64,000 nucleotides of DNA, taken from assembly GCA_037367405.1 (NCBI GenBank), contig JAZKJV010000299.1, positions 558,001 through 622,000 of the forward strand. Direction: 5' to 3'. The stretch comes from Ottelia alismoides (Eukaryota > Streptophyta > Magnoliopsida > Alismatales > Hydrocharitaceae). Each line of letters opens with the position of its first letter. Positions within the stretch are counted from its first letter, which is position 1. Position numbers and translations under genes: made by a program. This document shows positions 1 through 13,300 of the stretch, piece by piece. Below the pieces are notes generated by a model. That model saw nothing but the letters and a program-made list of their open reading frames with translations. It did not search any database and was not told where the DNA came from.

Positions 1-2339
1 ATTATAGCCCCACCAACTTGCCCAAGTCGTACCACTCATCCATGCGGGGGGCTAAACTAACTCCTACTCACTTTGCTCTGATTACAATTCTCTCAACATT
101 AACCATTTTCTCAGCTGTTTGAATTGTCAATAATCTCTTCACTCTAATATCGCTATGTTGATTTGGTCGTGAAATTTCTGAGTGGTAGTTTTATTGGGTT
201 TCAACCCCAAAGAATGGGGCGTATACCCCTCAGAAAATAGGTGTGAGCCTCATCAATTTAAGGGGATCAATCTCTCCTTTTTCCACTCCACTAAAATGGG
301 AGTGTGGATTTCACCCTATGGTTTGGGACGTGGCCTTATGACCATTCTAGTCGTAATTTTTACAACAAGTTTATAAAGCGCAAGCTCCATATGGAACTGT
401 CTCTATAATACCAATTTAATGAATTTCAAGCAAGCTCCATAACGGATTTCACCCTATGGTGGATTGATGACATAAGATTGGGTTTGGGCTGACCCTTATC
501 AGCACGCCATTATTCGTGGGCCCTAGTGGAGGGGCAAAGAGCAGAGATTGGGTCCTTGCATATTGATATCCAGGAGTGGAGGCAAGAGGTGTGGCCTTGA
601 CTGAATCAAGATAGCGGTTCTCCTGTGCGAGAAAGGCGCTCAGGTGGCACATGACACAATGATCGGAGACGAAGGACATCTGGTTGTGAGGATTGTGCCA
701 GTGGAGGCCGCAGAGGGGGAAGTGGGTGGAAATATATAACTAATCCTATCAACTTAAACTACTAAGAGGGTAAGTTATGCCAATTTCCAACTTATCCCTC
801 CTCACAACCAAGCAGAGAAAATAAGTTACACCGCCTATCCCTTTATCAATCCCACCGTCTCTATCAAACACAAGAACACCTCATCCTCACTGTCATCAGT
901 TTACCTCTCAACCCATTCTTCTAACTAGCCCTGATGAAGTTAGTGTTGGTTTTTCTTTTCTGTTTGTCTGGTCGTGGGGTAGATGAATGATTCCTGTCTT
1001 TGTCGGAGGGCTTTTTTCTGTTTTTGTTTTCTGTGATATGTTTAAAATCGAAGTTTGGAGGAGTTGGCAGTGCATAGGCGTATTTAGCTTTTCCCTCTTC
1101 CACCCATTGCAGTGGCCCCATTGCTTGTTTATGATTGCAGAACTTTTTGAAGTTCAAAAGGGCCAATTTAAGTTATATTTTTTTCTTCGTGTCTCTTGTA
1201 CTGTAAAATCACCGGGCACTTGTTTTTGGAATTCCTCTTTCCGTACATGTGATTTGTCCAGGATTGGAACAATCCCGATTCAGGGCATTTTTTGGGAATA
1301 TTTTTATTTCAGGCACAAAAAAACCAGGAATATAACTGTTCATAACTATAAAAGAAAAACCCGGCCCACTTTTTTGGTCCTCATGGTTGAAATTGAAATT
1401 TGTGTGTGTGTGTGTGGGGATTGTCTAGTTGAGTGTCATATGAGGACACCACCACACCGGCTTTGTCTGATTTATGAAAAGCTTTTACAGTCAATTTACC
1501 TGCTTCAGCAAATGTGTATGTTCATTTCATGTGACTACTATTTTTAATATTCATCATTTATTTTATAAGGAAAAGGTATGGTGGCAGGTTTCTAGTTTAA
1601 TCAATTAGTATAGTGTTGGTAAAGGTTGGACTGTTGTCATAATGAGACACCACCACACCGGCTTTGGCTGATTTATGAACGCTTTTACAGTCAATTTACC
1701 TGCTTCAGCAAATGTGTATGTTCATCTGACTACTGTTTTTAAAGCATTCTTCGTTTACTTTTTTAAGAAAAAGTTATGATGGCAGATTTCTAGTCTAATC
1801 AATTAATATAGTATTGGGAAAGGTTGGACTATTGTTCAAAACAACATTTCTTGGTAAGAGAAGAAAAACAATAATTTTACATGTAATGAAGTATTTCTAC
1901 TTAAGAAAAAGCTGACAGCAATTTTAGCTGATTTGTGCATGTCATTGTCATTTGTAAAGCTTTGCAGTCAAGTTTTACTTGTTCAGCGTATATTCACGGG
2001 ACTGCTAATTTTAAAAATTCATTGTTTTTACTATAAAAAACATGATTCAGTGGCGGGTTTCAAGTTAGATCGATTAGGATAGCATTTGGAAATGTCAGCC
2101 TTTTGTTCCACTCATTATCTCTTTTTGAGAAGAAAAAAAAAACTATTTTACTTGTACTGAAATGTTTGCATGATTATATCATAACTTTTTCATTCATCGC
2201 CGGATTTTCTGTGTTGCCCAAGTATTTAGTGACCTGAATTTTCTTTATTGTTCCTTTTTGCCTGAATAATGCTTTTCTATATTCCTTTGGTACTCTGTTA
2301 TCCTCAACTCTTTTCCGTGCAAAACTCTGTTCACCTCAG
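1..2339 (+). other. Intron or upstream part of the TFIIF beta gene, no exon recognised
   Basis: The first recognisable TFIIF beta exon begins at 2340 with a split codon, so at least one earlier exon must lie to the left. I looked for the upstream part of the protein and found no matching coding segment here, so the 5' exons are probably outside the window. The stretch is AT-rich and holds a diverged triplicated repeat (1435-2170) plus a short GT run near 1402. Positions 1-900 contain nothing I can name. Confidence 0.5.
1435..2170. repeat. Diverged tandem triplication
   Basis: Three consecutive units share the same order of blocks: a CACCACACCGG-containing start (first two units), a GCTGATTT-like block, TTTACAGTCAA, CTTCAGCA, a GTGGCGGGTTTC-like block and an AATCAATTAGTATAG-like block. 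They begin near 1435, 1636 and 1914. Unit 1 is about 200 bp and lacks the A-rich tail present in units 2 and 3. Units 1 and 2 are closest; unit 3 is the most diverged. Confidence 0.75.
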
Positions 2340-2470
2340 GTAAGTTTGCAGTAGAAGGAAAGGTGGAGCATAAGTTTGATATGGAGCTCCATAGTGAAAA
2401 TATTGACCAGTATGGAAAGCTATGCCGTGAAAGGACAAAAAAGGCAATGGTCAAAACTAGACAAGTGCAG
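2340..2470 (+). CDS. TFIIF beta exon (first in window)
   Basis: The exon starts with two bases that complete a split codon, then encodes 43 residues from [11 protein letters not shown] to KTRQVQ, followed by the donor GTACAA. I chose the acceptor at 2339 (CCTCAG) because it keeps a conserved glycine-lysine pair before the AVEGK block. A second in-frame acceptor (TTTGCAG, ending at 2351) would shorten the protein by four residues. Confidence 0.9.
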
Positions 2471-4296
2471 GTACAAAACTGAACTGAGGTAGATATGATT
2501 GCTTCAGCAGGCCATGGCTTATATTTTTTTAATCTTATTTTTAGGTTATTGATAATGACAATGGTGTACTTATGAGGCCAATGCCTGGCATGGTTGGCTT
2601 GGTTCCGTTAGGTTCGAAGGTACTCGTGCTCTTCCTAATTATAATTTATTTTCAATTGAGAACTGGAATTACATCCTCTTCTTGACAAGTAGCACAAAGT
2701 CATCTCTTATTGGAATTACATTATCCTATTACATAAATTTGTAGATTAAGTATGTATTTTACAGCATGTTCATTTGCTTGCAACTTAGTCCTGTCACACT
2801 TTATATGTGGCACCTGATGCTAATGCTCTTGCTAAATCGAGTTATTTGAGCTTGTACATGTTGTGTTCTAAAGTTTGATAGATATGTAAATACTTGTTGT
2901 AAGTGACATCTTTCGGCAGATATTGAAGTTTCTGTTTCTTTTCTCGAAAAAGGCTTATTTTGATTTTGTCAGGACAAAAAGAAAGTCACTCCTGCTAAGG
3001 GATCAGAAGTGAAGAGAACAAGAAGGGATCGGCATGAACTGGAGAATATTATTTTCAAACTCTTTGAGAGGCAGCCTAATTGGTCACTGAAACAACTGGT
3101 GTTAGAGACTGACCAGCCTGAGGTATATTTTTTAGATTGGCTTTTTCATGAAGGATAGTAATATCACTATGAAGGTTAGCCTATTTGAGAAAAACCATAG
3201 AGTATTCTTCATTTTCAGCCTGGAAGCTGTTTGATTTTAGGCCTGAGAAAATAATTTGATATCAGTAAATATTGAATATCAGAATCCAGCAAATTAGAAG
3301 AGTTTTTTTTGTCAAAATTGCATGGTTTCCTCAATGAAATACCATAAAAATCATTCCTTTAGAACTACTTACCTCAAAGATTTCTTGTTCCAAAGCAAAG
3401 ATTAAGTTATACACAAAGGTCTCTGAACTTGGTCCTTGATAGTGACGAGGATCCAGATTGCAATATAAATTCGGAAGTGAACTATAAATGTAAAAAATAG
3501 CTAAGTTTACCATTAATATTTTGTATGAAAAGCAAATCAATGCAAATTATTCCCACAAAACATCCACATAGAAGTAGCAAACTGAAATATCGTGGGAATC
3601 ATTACACTGCTTTGCATGAGTCAAATATAGTTTGCATCAGGAAAATCAAGGTTAAGGAAAGCGGTAGCGTATGCGTTCGGACAAGTTACTGAATAGCGCT
3701 TAAGCGGTATGCGGGGGCATATGCAGGGTATATGCGGTTCTACGCGGTTTCCTAATTTTTTTATTTAAAAATAAATATATATATACAAAAGTGACTACAA
3801 TAGAACTAAATTTATGTATAATTATGGTCCAACAGAAGATATAAGAAAAATAACTTTCATATAGAGTTCAAAACAATCTCTATCAATCAAGGTTGCAGAA
3901 GTCGGCAGTCGGTACTCGGTCGGCATGTTCACTGACTAAGGATTAATCGGCAGTCGGGAGAGTAATCGGATTTAGTCGGACATTAATCGGTTTTGATTTT
4001 TTTTAAATTTTTTTAATATATAAATCAAATTTTAATATATATATACTATCATTTATCTTCATAATTTTAGCAAATTTAATATTTCAAGAGCTTAAGAAAT
4101 TACAGCAATAGAAGGAAAAATGAAGGAAGTTAAGATCAAACATTCAAAATATTTGGTACATAACACTAGCAAATGTTCAAAACACATACAACATGTCCAA
4201 AAAATACTACAAGTAGGAAGGAAGACAAGTCAATCGAATCAATCCTCATGTCATTATCCAAGTCCATCTCTTTTTCTTTCTTCTTCTTCGTCGTCG

Positions 4297-4328
<32 letters not shown>

Positions 4329-7300
4329 TTCTTCTTCTATATCATCAAGGATGTAACTCCTCGTTCTCATTCATCCGACGTATCATTGGAGCTCGAAGAT
4401 GAAGCTCCCTTGCTACGGTCAACTCGCTGGCTTCTTCTCGGTTCTAAATTCTCTTCAGCACCACTAGCATGTGCTACAGTACTCCATGTCAATCCGGAAC
4501 CTGGAAAAACCTCCTCATCATGGGCATCGACACCTCCAGTCCATTCAGCCATGTATGCACGATAACGAGATGAGAGAAGATCTTTTTTCTTTTTCAACTC
4601 GACGTTCCCGCAGGTTTGAATTGAAACGAACATACACAAGATTATTCAGCTTCTTCGTCTCCAATCTGTTCCTCTTCTTGGTATGGACTGAACATCAAAA
4701 TTCAAATTTTAAATTTATATCAATTACTACGCTATACTTTACTATTAGTAATCAAATTTGGTCGGTGAATGGAGTCATTACTGTGTCAAAGGTACTCCAG
4801 TTACGCTCACATCCGGAGGATGAATACGTCAAGCTCAAGATCTTGATGGCCATGGCTTTCGAATGAGGCGTGTCATCTCCATGATTATACCACCAATTAG
4901 CTATTTAAATAGAGATTTCGTCAATATAATTATAATATAATATTGCCAAAGAGAGAATTGTCTAGCATGAAATACTGGGTCATAATTTGTTGTCATTTGT
5001 CCATCCTCTGTCTCACAGCTAAAGGCTTGCCAAAATCACCGCGACCAAGTCTGTATGCTGGAAGCTCGTCCCTGGTAATTGCATCTTGTACATCCAAATC
5101 TGGATAAAATCTTTCCATGCACTCCTAAACCCTCTCCTCACCACAACATCCGGATCACCACGAGACTCGGTGTAGAAGAAAAATGGGTTCAAGTAATAAG
5201 CCGCTAGATGCAATGGAGTATCGAGCCTCCCTTTGGTCTTGGAGGTAACAACATCCACAGAAAATTTGTAAGAGACTCCACGCCATTTGAATGATGCAAT
5301 TATCTCCCGTTGGCCTCTTCAAGCCCTCCGTACACAAAACTCATAGATGGACGTCGATCTGTGACAACAACACGCAATAAACGAACCAATGGAGTGAAAA
5401 CTCGGACGGCGTGTGCAATGTGGTTCCAAAATGTAAGGCTGAATACAATAGAACTCGTTGCTTCTTCCTTCTTGGTCTTGTACCATTTGCAATTTCTCCA
5501 CTCTTCTGAGGAAAACATCAATCTAAGCTTGTCTTTCTTCTCATTCAGGCTCTCAAGAGTAAGAAAAGTGGTTGCAAATCTTGTTTGGCCAGGCCTTGCA
5601 ATGTCTTCTCTGTTGGTGAACTTACGCATCGAACTTAGAGTTTTGGTGTGAGAGTATATAAACACCGTAAGCTTCTCTGCCTTTGTGATTGCACTCATCA
5701 CCTTCGTCTCTTTGTTTATCTCCTCCAAAGCAAGATCAAGGGAGCGCGCGGCGCATGGAGTCCACCAAATCCGTGGATATTTGGTGAGAAGCAATCTTCT
5801 CGCTGCTACATTGGCAGATGCATTATCCACCGCAATCTGAACCACATTATCTATGCCCACTTCATTAAGACACTCATCCACCAGCTTGAAGATGTATTCG
5901 CAGTGTGGGCCTCATTTTGAGGCATCTATGGACTTCAAAAATGAAGTCCCCAAGGTGCAATTAACACAAAAATTGATGATGCTTCTTCCGCGCATGTCCG
6001 TCCACGCATCGGTCATCAAAGAGCATCCTGTCGACTTCCACGTATCACGATGACATTGCAGTCATCGTGCATTTTCTTCACCGCATCCTCAGAAGTGGAC
6101 CACTAAGCTCATACCTCGTGGGAGTCTTTAGTCCAGGCCCAATACTTCCCAATCGCCTCCACCATCTGCATGAAGGGCTTCGTCGTCAGCGCATTAAAAG
6201 GAATCGCCAATGTATATGCCCAGTTGGCTATATACGGGGTGACCCTATCACAATGCTCTTTGGGAGAATGCATCTTTTATGGTCATCTGACGCGATGGTC
6301 CTTCCAATGCGACATTCTGCTCCAACGAGTCGGATGCTCGTGATCTCTTCGCCGAACCCGCATCTCCAGTGATATCAACATCCTCTCTCAGCTCGTGAAC
6401 ATCAACGGCTTTCTGGCTCTTCTTCCTTGCAACGTCATCAAGATATGCGATCATCTTCTTCGTATCTTCGTCCACCTTTGGACATGCATCCACGTTGCCT
6501 CTACGGTGTGCTAGATGTTGCTTGAACCTGTACACACCTCCCTTGACAACCTTCTTGCACAATCTGCAGTAACTGTATTCGGATCTGTACTGTTCGAAAG
6601 ATAACCATATTGCCATGCAGGATCAATCGATCCTGGAGGCACGTAAAAAGACGAGTCACTACCAGAAGCGACGTTCGCGGGAGGTGTATCCATCTACATA
6701 GTCCACAAACTCACAAATTACTAATCATCAAACACAAGTATCTAATTAACAACAAGTATCTAAATTAACTAACCATTTGGAATAACAAATAAAAACAACC
6801 TAAGAAAAACAAAAAAAAGATGAAAACCTAACCTAACATTGTTATTGGCTAACAAGTAACAATAACATATTAACATCTAAGTTCAACATCATCAACCTAA
6901 GCAAATCTAAGCAACAACATGCCAACTTCTTACTTCTAAGATCAACCTAAGCAAAAAAAAATGAAGAAAAGATAACCTAACATTATTATTTCATATTTGC
7001 TAACAATAACACATTAACATTTATGTTCAACATTATCAACCTATGAAAAAGTAGAAGAGAAAACGATAAATAATCCAAAATAAAAAACTTAACCTACAGT
7101 GCGGGCGACGAGGCGCAGGAGGCGTGGGGGCGGCGAGGCGCTGGAGGCGTGGGGGCGGCGAGGCCGCTGGAGCTGGAGCTTGGAGGCGTCGGGGCGGCGA
7201 GTCCTGAAGGCGGCGCCGGTGAGGCGAGCGGCGAGGGGAGTCACTCGCGCGGGGACAGGGCTAGGGTATCGAGAGAGCCGAGAGGGGTCGGGGTTTCTGG

Positions 7301-10300
7301 GGTTTTTGAGACTGGGGAGGGTTACTGTTAGACCAGTAACCCCTCAAGTCATTTCAATAATCGGATCTGGCCATGGATCCTTATGAAGATATCGGCCGAC
7401 TACTCGGTGCCTACACCGACTAATCGCCCGCCTAGTCGGGCTCGAGCGACTACAGACCGAGTTGGCCTATTCAAGTCGGGCACCCCCCCGATTCGCATAG
7501 TCGGGCCGACTAGTCGGCCGACTTTTGCAACAGTGCTATCAATCAAATATCAATACTTCAATAGAACGATTAGCACACAAAATAAATGACAAAAATCAAT
7601 AAAATAGAAAAGTTAGCACACAAAATGCCTCTATTGTTTAATAAAATGTCATTTATCTCTGTCGTTATATTTATAATTGGTCCTCCATCAAAAGTACCAA
7701 ACTTACATATAATATATTGCATTCATAATAACTATTAGTTGACTAAATTAGCTTGCTAAATTATTAGTATATTATTCTTTTTCTTCCTTGCGTGTTTACT
7801 CTAATCTCGCAGTACAACTACTTTGACGATGGATTTAAATGGTCATGGAATGCTTGTTGGCATACATGCAAAAGTAAGGAAAACGTGGCACAAAACACAA
7901 TAAAAATGTGGCACAAATTAAAAAATAAAAAATAAATAAAAATATGTCTATGCGGCCGCACAACCCGCATATGCGCACAAGTCACATAATGGGGGGCTTC
8001 ATGAAAGCGGTGCGCTGAGGGCACCGCATACGCATATGCAGCCGCATGGGCCGCTTTCGTGAATACTGAGGAAAATTGCAACATAACACAACTAAATACT
8101 AATCACAGCAATATAAAAACAACCAGAATCGAAAATAAATAAATAGAAGCAAAGGAAAATAGAATAGAAGCAGGAGATGGTATTCAGATGAATCCAGGGT
8201 TGGGGAAAGGAATCCGAGCTGGCAAGAAGGTGGGGTTGGGCAGTTGCGGTGGTTGGGTGGAACGGTGTGGGAGGAACGGGGTGGAGATGATGGCTAAGAC
8301 GTGGAATGTGTGCGATGGTGTTGGAAGTTTTTGCATCGTGATAGGAAAGAGCGATATAGGCGTGGGATGATTGAGTTGTCGTGGAGTAGCAGAGCGTGTT
8401 GGTGTTGGGAGGAGAAGGATGTGGGTGGGGTTGATGTTGGGTTAGGGCTGAGGAGAACACGAGTCGGGTGAGGGGAGAAGGGAATGAAGGTGAGGAGAGG
8501 AAGCCGTGTGCTGTGAGGGTTGCATACATCGGGTTCCCATGCGATCTTCAATACTTGTTGCCTTCACCTCCCTTTACTCCCCCTTTTGATAAATATTTTA
8601 GTGATAGTTATAGCCAACGATTTCCTTTTGACCGGGTAAAAATTTAGTAGAAAGGTTTATGGCATTGATATATCTTTTTTCCATGTTTTATCTTCATAAT
8701 ATCCTCATATATTACATTGTTATATATTATATGTTTGTCAGAGTAGATTATTTCGCCAATAAATGAATTTATTATACATTTTGTAATTGTTTTCCTATAC
8801 AAACCGAGGCTTACGCCTCGTCCGCCTCGAGGTTATGCCTCGGCCTTGCTTACAGGGAAAACGTCCCGTTCCACCTTTCATTTTTTCAAACCTTGTGCTA
8901 TTTAAATAATTGCGGCGAAAGGTCCTAGCTATTAGATTGAATCACATAATGGATCACATCATCTCTGCTCTTCAAACACGCCTTCATTCTGGGTAGACAG
9001 ATTGCTGACAGCCTGGTTATGTCATTTGAGATCATTGCTAATTGGAAAAGAAGGAAATTGAAGGGGGTGGTTTGGAAGGTGGATTTTTCCAAAGCATATG
9101 ACACGATGGACTGACGCTTTTTATGGATGACGATGTCGAGATGTCGTTTCCCGAACAGTTGGATTTCATGGATGAGTTACCACGACCTCTTACGCGGTGC
9201 TTGTAAATGAAAAACCCGAGGGTGGGTTTTTTCAACATCAACGCAGGGTTAGGCATGGTTATCCTCTCGCTTCGATGCTCTTGTGATTGTAGCCGATGTC
9301 CTTGCATGTATGGTGACCTAGGTAGTGCAACGTGAGTTCTCGTCGGGCTACACTGTTGATGAGATATCTATTTCTCTGTTGCAATACGCTGACGACACTA
9401 TCTTTTCATCGATGGGGTAAAGAGGAAGTGAAGGCGTGGCTCTAACCGTGGAGATATTGGGGAACTTTCTGGGCTGGTACTAAATCTTAACAAATCTATT
9501 GCTGTCCCACTTGGGCACTCAGACTCTGATGCTCGTGAGTGTTGCATCAAGCTTGACACTAAAAGGGGTTCCCTCCCGATGCGCTATTTAGGGCTTCCCC
9601 TAACAGTTGGTACTCTAAAGATGGCGGACGGGCTCTCAGTCATTGGAAAAACTGGAGAAAAAACTTATTGGTTGGAAGTCGTTGATCCCCTCCCATGGGG
9701 GACGTTTGGTGCTCATGAAAGCTGTTCTCTCTGCCATTCCCATTCTACTTCACCTCGTCACATTTGCTTCCTGTTGGGATTACATGTTGACTGGAGGTAC
9801 CCATGAAACGTTTTCTTTCGGGAAAACGGGTCAGAGGGCCATGACCTTCACCTGGTTGACTGGGCCACTGTTATATTGCCTTTGAGGAGGGAGGCCTTGG
9901 AGATTCAATGCCTAGACTCGATGGAATGAGACTCTTCTTATAAAGTGGGTCAACAAGATTTGGGGCAATGGAGATGACCTTTGTTGCAGACTCGTTAGAC
10001 AGATCTATGATATTGGTGTATCGCCATCATATTTCCAGACCGTCGTCTTTCTGGAAAGGAATAAGATTGGTGCACCCTCGGTTCCAGGATCTTTTCGGAC
10101 GTCCCTTGGGGATGGAAATTTGTTTTGGGTTCTGTCTGATAACTGGTCCGGTCTTGGAATGCTCTCGTCGAGGTTCCCTCGCTTATTTGTTTTGACGGCC
10201 AATCGTGACGTGGATGTGGCAGAGTGTTGGGTGGATGGTAAGTGGATGCCCCAGTTCTTGACCGACTTTTCTGAGCAGCGCCTTGAGGACTTCTTGCTTC

Positions 10301-13300
10301 TTCTGGACTCTATCAGACAGATTGATAGACCCACTGTTGGCCGGGACCATTGGGCTTGGAAGCACAATTTTTTCTCGATCAAGAGTGCTTAGAAAACAAT
10401 CTCTAGTCCGCCTTCGTCTAGGACGGACTCTTGGTTCGGGACTGCAACTTTATCAGGAAGCTGAAGCTGCCTAATAAAATTAGTTTCTTTATGTGGCTTT
10501 TCCGTAGAAAATGCATGACTAGAGACCATTGCGAAAGACTTTTCGGAGTCATCCACAGATGCCCTCTCCACCATACTTAGATTGAGACTCTCGACCACCT
10601 TTTCTTCCATTGTTAGCGGACATCCCCTATTTGGCGGGATATGAGGCTGATTGGCTGTCTGTGCAGAACCTGGACTCGTTTTGGAACTCTCCATGTTGAG
10701 GATAAAGATTGGGCTAGAGAGTATCTTCTTCGGCATCTTTCCTTGTCTAGGAAATTTGGTTAGCTAGAATCTACACTCTATTCTCCTCTTCTCGTTTCTG
10801 TGCTGAGAATGTAATATTCCGCTGTAAGACTCTTCTTTAGTCTTGGCTACTATACGTCTTCTTATAACTATCCTTCATCTATTAATAAATATGGGACAAA
10901 CACCCTTAACGCGTTTCCATCTCTTTTGGCCTCAAAAAAGAAGAATAAATTATGCAATGTTCCTATTTTATTACATGATTGGAGGATGTCTAATCTAAGT
11001 ACAAGTTTTTATGCTTGGATTACATCAATACCTCCGGCTAAGGTCAATCTTGCTTTGGGAAGACATCTCAAAATTTCTACAGAAGTTTTAAATGTATACT
11101 GCTTAACTCGTACTCCTCAATCCACAAATCATCATCAAGTTGGTTTTGATCCGACATAGTAGGAACAATTGAATAATTCATTTTACATTATGGTTTCATG
11201 AATATCGAGAATGCCCTCAATGGTATCCGGATTGGTGGTCTTCATCATTGTTCTTGTGCTATCGTCCTCGAAGTGTTAATCAACAACAACAACAAAGCTT
11301 TTTCCTACTTTAAATGGTGTCGGCTAGATGGATTCTTTTGCTCCATTCAGATCTATCTTGGGCCATTTCTCGAGCTTAGATCCAAATAACTAAGATCGCT
11401 TTGGATATTCTAATTTCAACACTTCTTTGGCCTTACTCGCCCTCTCTTAGCCGACCCAACATTCAAATCTCACATCTTCTAATGGCGCATCAATCGACAT
11501 CGTTTGCAAATGGCAAACCATCTTAAGCAGTTTTCTCTTGTCTTATCCTCTATCAGGGCTACACAAACTTTCCATCTAATTGTGTCATTCCAAATCCAAT
11601 CTTTTTGTGTATGACACACATTCCACCATAGCATTTTCATTTCTACTACTGTCATCTCTGCACATGTCTATTGGTTTACAGGTCCACATTTCGATCCATA
11701 GAGTATAACAAGTTTCACGGTTGTTTTGTAATATTTTTCTTTGATTTTCAATCGATTACACATTCCTAAATTTCATAGTATGATTTATCAATTTGATACC
11801 TTTATAATTCAAATAATTTTAATATTTCCTTTATTCTTATAAAGAGGCACCACAATGCTTTTCCTCTATTCTTCAGCATTTTCTTGCTTCACCAAATAAT
11901 ATTGAATGATTTTGTGAGCAATCAAACTACATTCACCGAGAACTCTTCATACTTATATAGGAATGCCAACATGTTCTACACCTTTCTTGAGTTTCATAAC
12001 CTTCAAAACCTCCTTAAAGTATTGATACCCATATTAAATATTGGTGAAAGTTTGATTCAAAAAAAAAGTGAGGCCACAGAAACTGATGTAATTCATATAG
12101 TATGCTTTCAGGCCGATCTTCTTGATGTTTATGAACACTCCAAACTTTTTATTTAAGTTTGTGGTGAAGGAATTGATATCTTTGAAAGTGGGACATCGCA
12201 AACTCATTCTCTCTTAATTTAACCTCTCATGTAGGCGTTGATTTGGCATTTGGTCAGATTTCTTAGCGGAGTTGGTTAGGTGGCATAGAACTCGTTTGCA
12301 TTGCACTAGTCTTCCTAGGTTGTGCGATGGAAATCTGTCAAGAAGATGAGCGGGAAAATCATACACACCTGAATGAAATTTCCATAAATTTATCAGAGGA
12401 GCCATATCAGGTGAACTTGGCATGAGGGGGAAAACAAGTCCCATAGAGCAAGTTGATTTCTGCAAGACGTCACAAATAAGTTCTCGAAAGATCTATTTAT
12501 TACTTTTATCTTCTGAGTAGTTTGAGGATGACATGCGCTGCTGTACTATGGCACATACCCAACCTAGACTAGTGGGACCTTAAAAGAATGCCATATAGAC
12601 CTCATGTTCCACTTAGACGCGAATGACCATGGAATGCCATTGTAGACAGATAACTTACCTAAAAGAGAGATCATGTATGCGATGGATGTGTTAGACATCC
12701 TTTTACATGGAATGAAGCGTGTCATCTTAGATAATGGGTCCGCCTCAACAAAAAAGAATCAACCTTCTTGGTGATCACGAGTAATCATACTCCAAAGTCC
12801 ATTTTGATATCTTCCCAAGGACGAGGAAGGAAACACTATGGGGTATCAAGATATGTGTTTTGCTTCTAGCCCAAGTTTGCAAAAGTTGGTGGTTAGTACT
12901 TGGTATTCAATTATTCGGGTCACTGACTAGTAGATTTAGTCGAATTAGTTGGTTTTGTTTATTTTAATTATTTAAATATCTATTTTTTAAATATATAACT
13001 AATTTATTTATACTAAAAGAAATAATTGAATTCTAATCAAACATTATTCATCATATATTTGGTTTACTATTTAAAAAATTAGGAAAAACATATTGTTAAA
13101 AAGAAACCGAGCCTACTACACCAACTAGTCACCCTACTACGCCTGACTAGTTTGGCTATTATACGGACTAGTTGAGTCAGCTAACCATCCCTATCTGAGT
13201 TGTGTATGCTCTCCGATTTGACTAATCAACCTAAGCCGATTTTGTAAGCTTGTTCAGAGCATTAACAAGTTGATATTATTGGAACTCCTTCAAGCACATC

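Larger units (their letters stand above)
3888..7535 (-). mobile_element. Inner hAT transposon with decayed transposase
   Basis: It is bounded by an 8-bp target duplication CTATCAAT (3880-3887 and 7536-7543). The ends are CAAGGTTGCAGAAGTCGGC on the left and, in reverse complement, CACTGTTGCAAAAGTCGGC on the right. Subterminal regions are packed with AGTCGG/CGACTA repeats, probable transposase-binding sites. A BED-finger transposase gene lies inside on the minus strand. Short relatives with the same ends occur at 12872-13252 and 17131-17967. Confidence 0.9.
3647..8068. mobile_element. Outer non-autonomous hAT-like element, split by another hAT
   Basis: The ends carry imperfect TIRs; the left end has GGAAAGCGG and the right end, read in reverse, has CGAAAGCGG. 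They are flanked by a perfect 8-bp target duplication, AGGAAAAT, at 3639-3646 and 8069-8076. The terminal regions are rich in GCATATGCG-like palindromic words. Without the 3.65-kb element inserted at 3888 it would be about 0.77 kb and has no coding sequence of its own. Confidence 0.85.

Noticed and set aside
987..1547. 186-codon open frame upstream of the TFIIF beta exons
   Set aside because: The translation shows no domain, runs through a GT microsatellite and into the first unit of the triplicated repeat, and does not match the missing TFIIF N-terminus.
8092..8529. 145-codon minus-strand open frame
   Set aside because: Low-complexity Ser/Pro/His sequence with no recognisable domain. Recorded only as an unassigned GC-rich block.
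12864..13260. An 8-bp target duplication for the short hAT at 12872
   Set aside because: The flanking 8-mers TTCTAGCC and TTCAGAGC agree in only about half of their bases, so I do not claim it.
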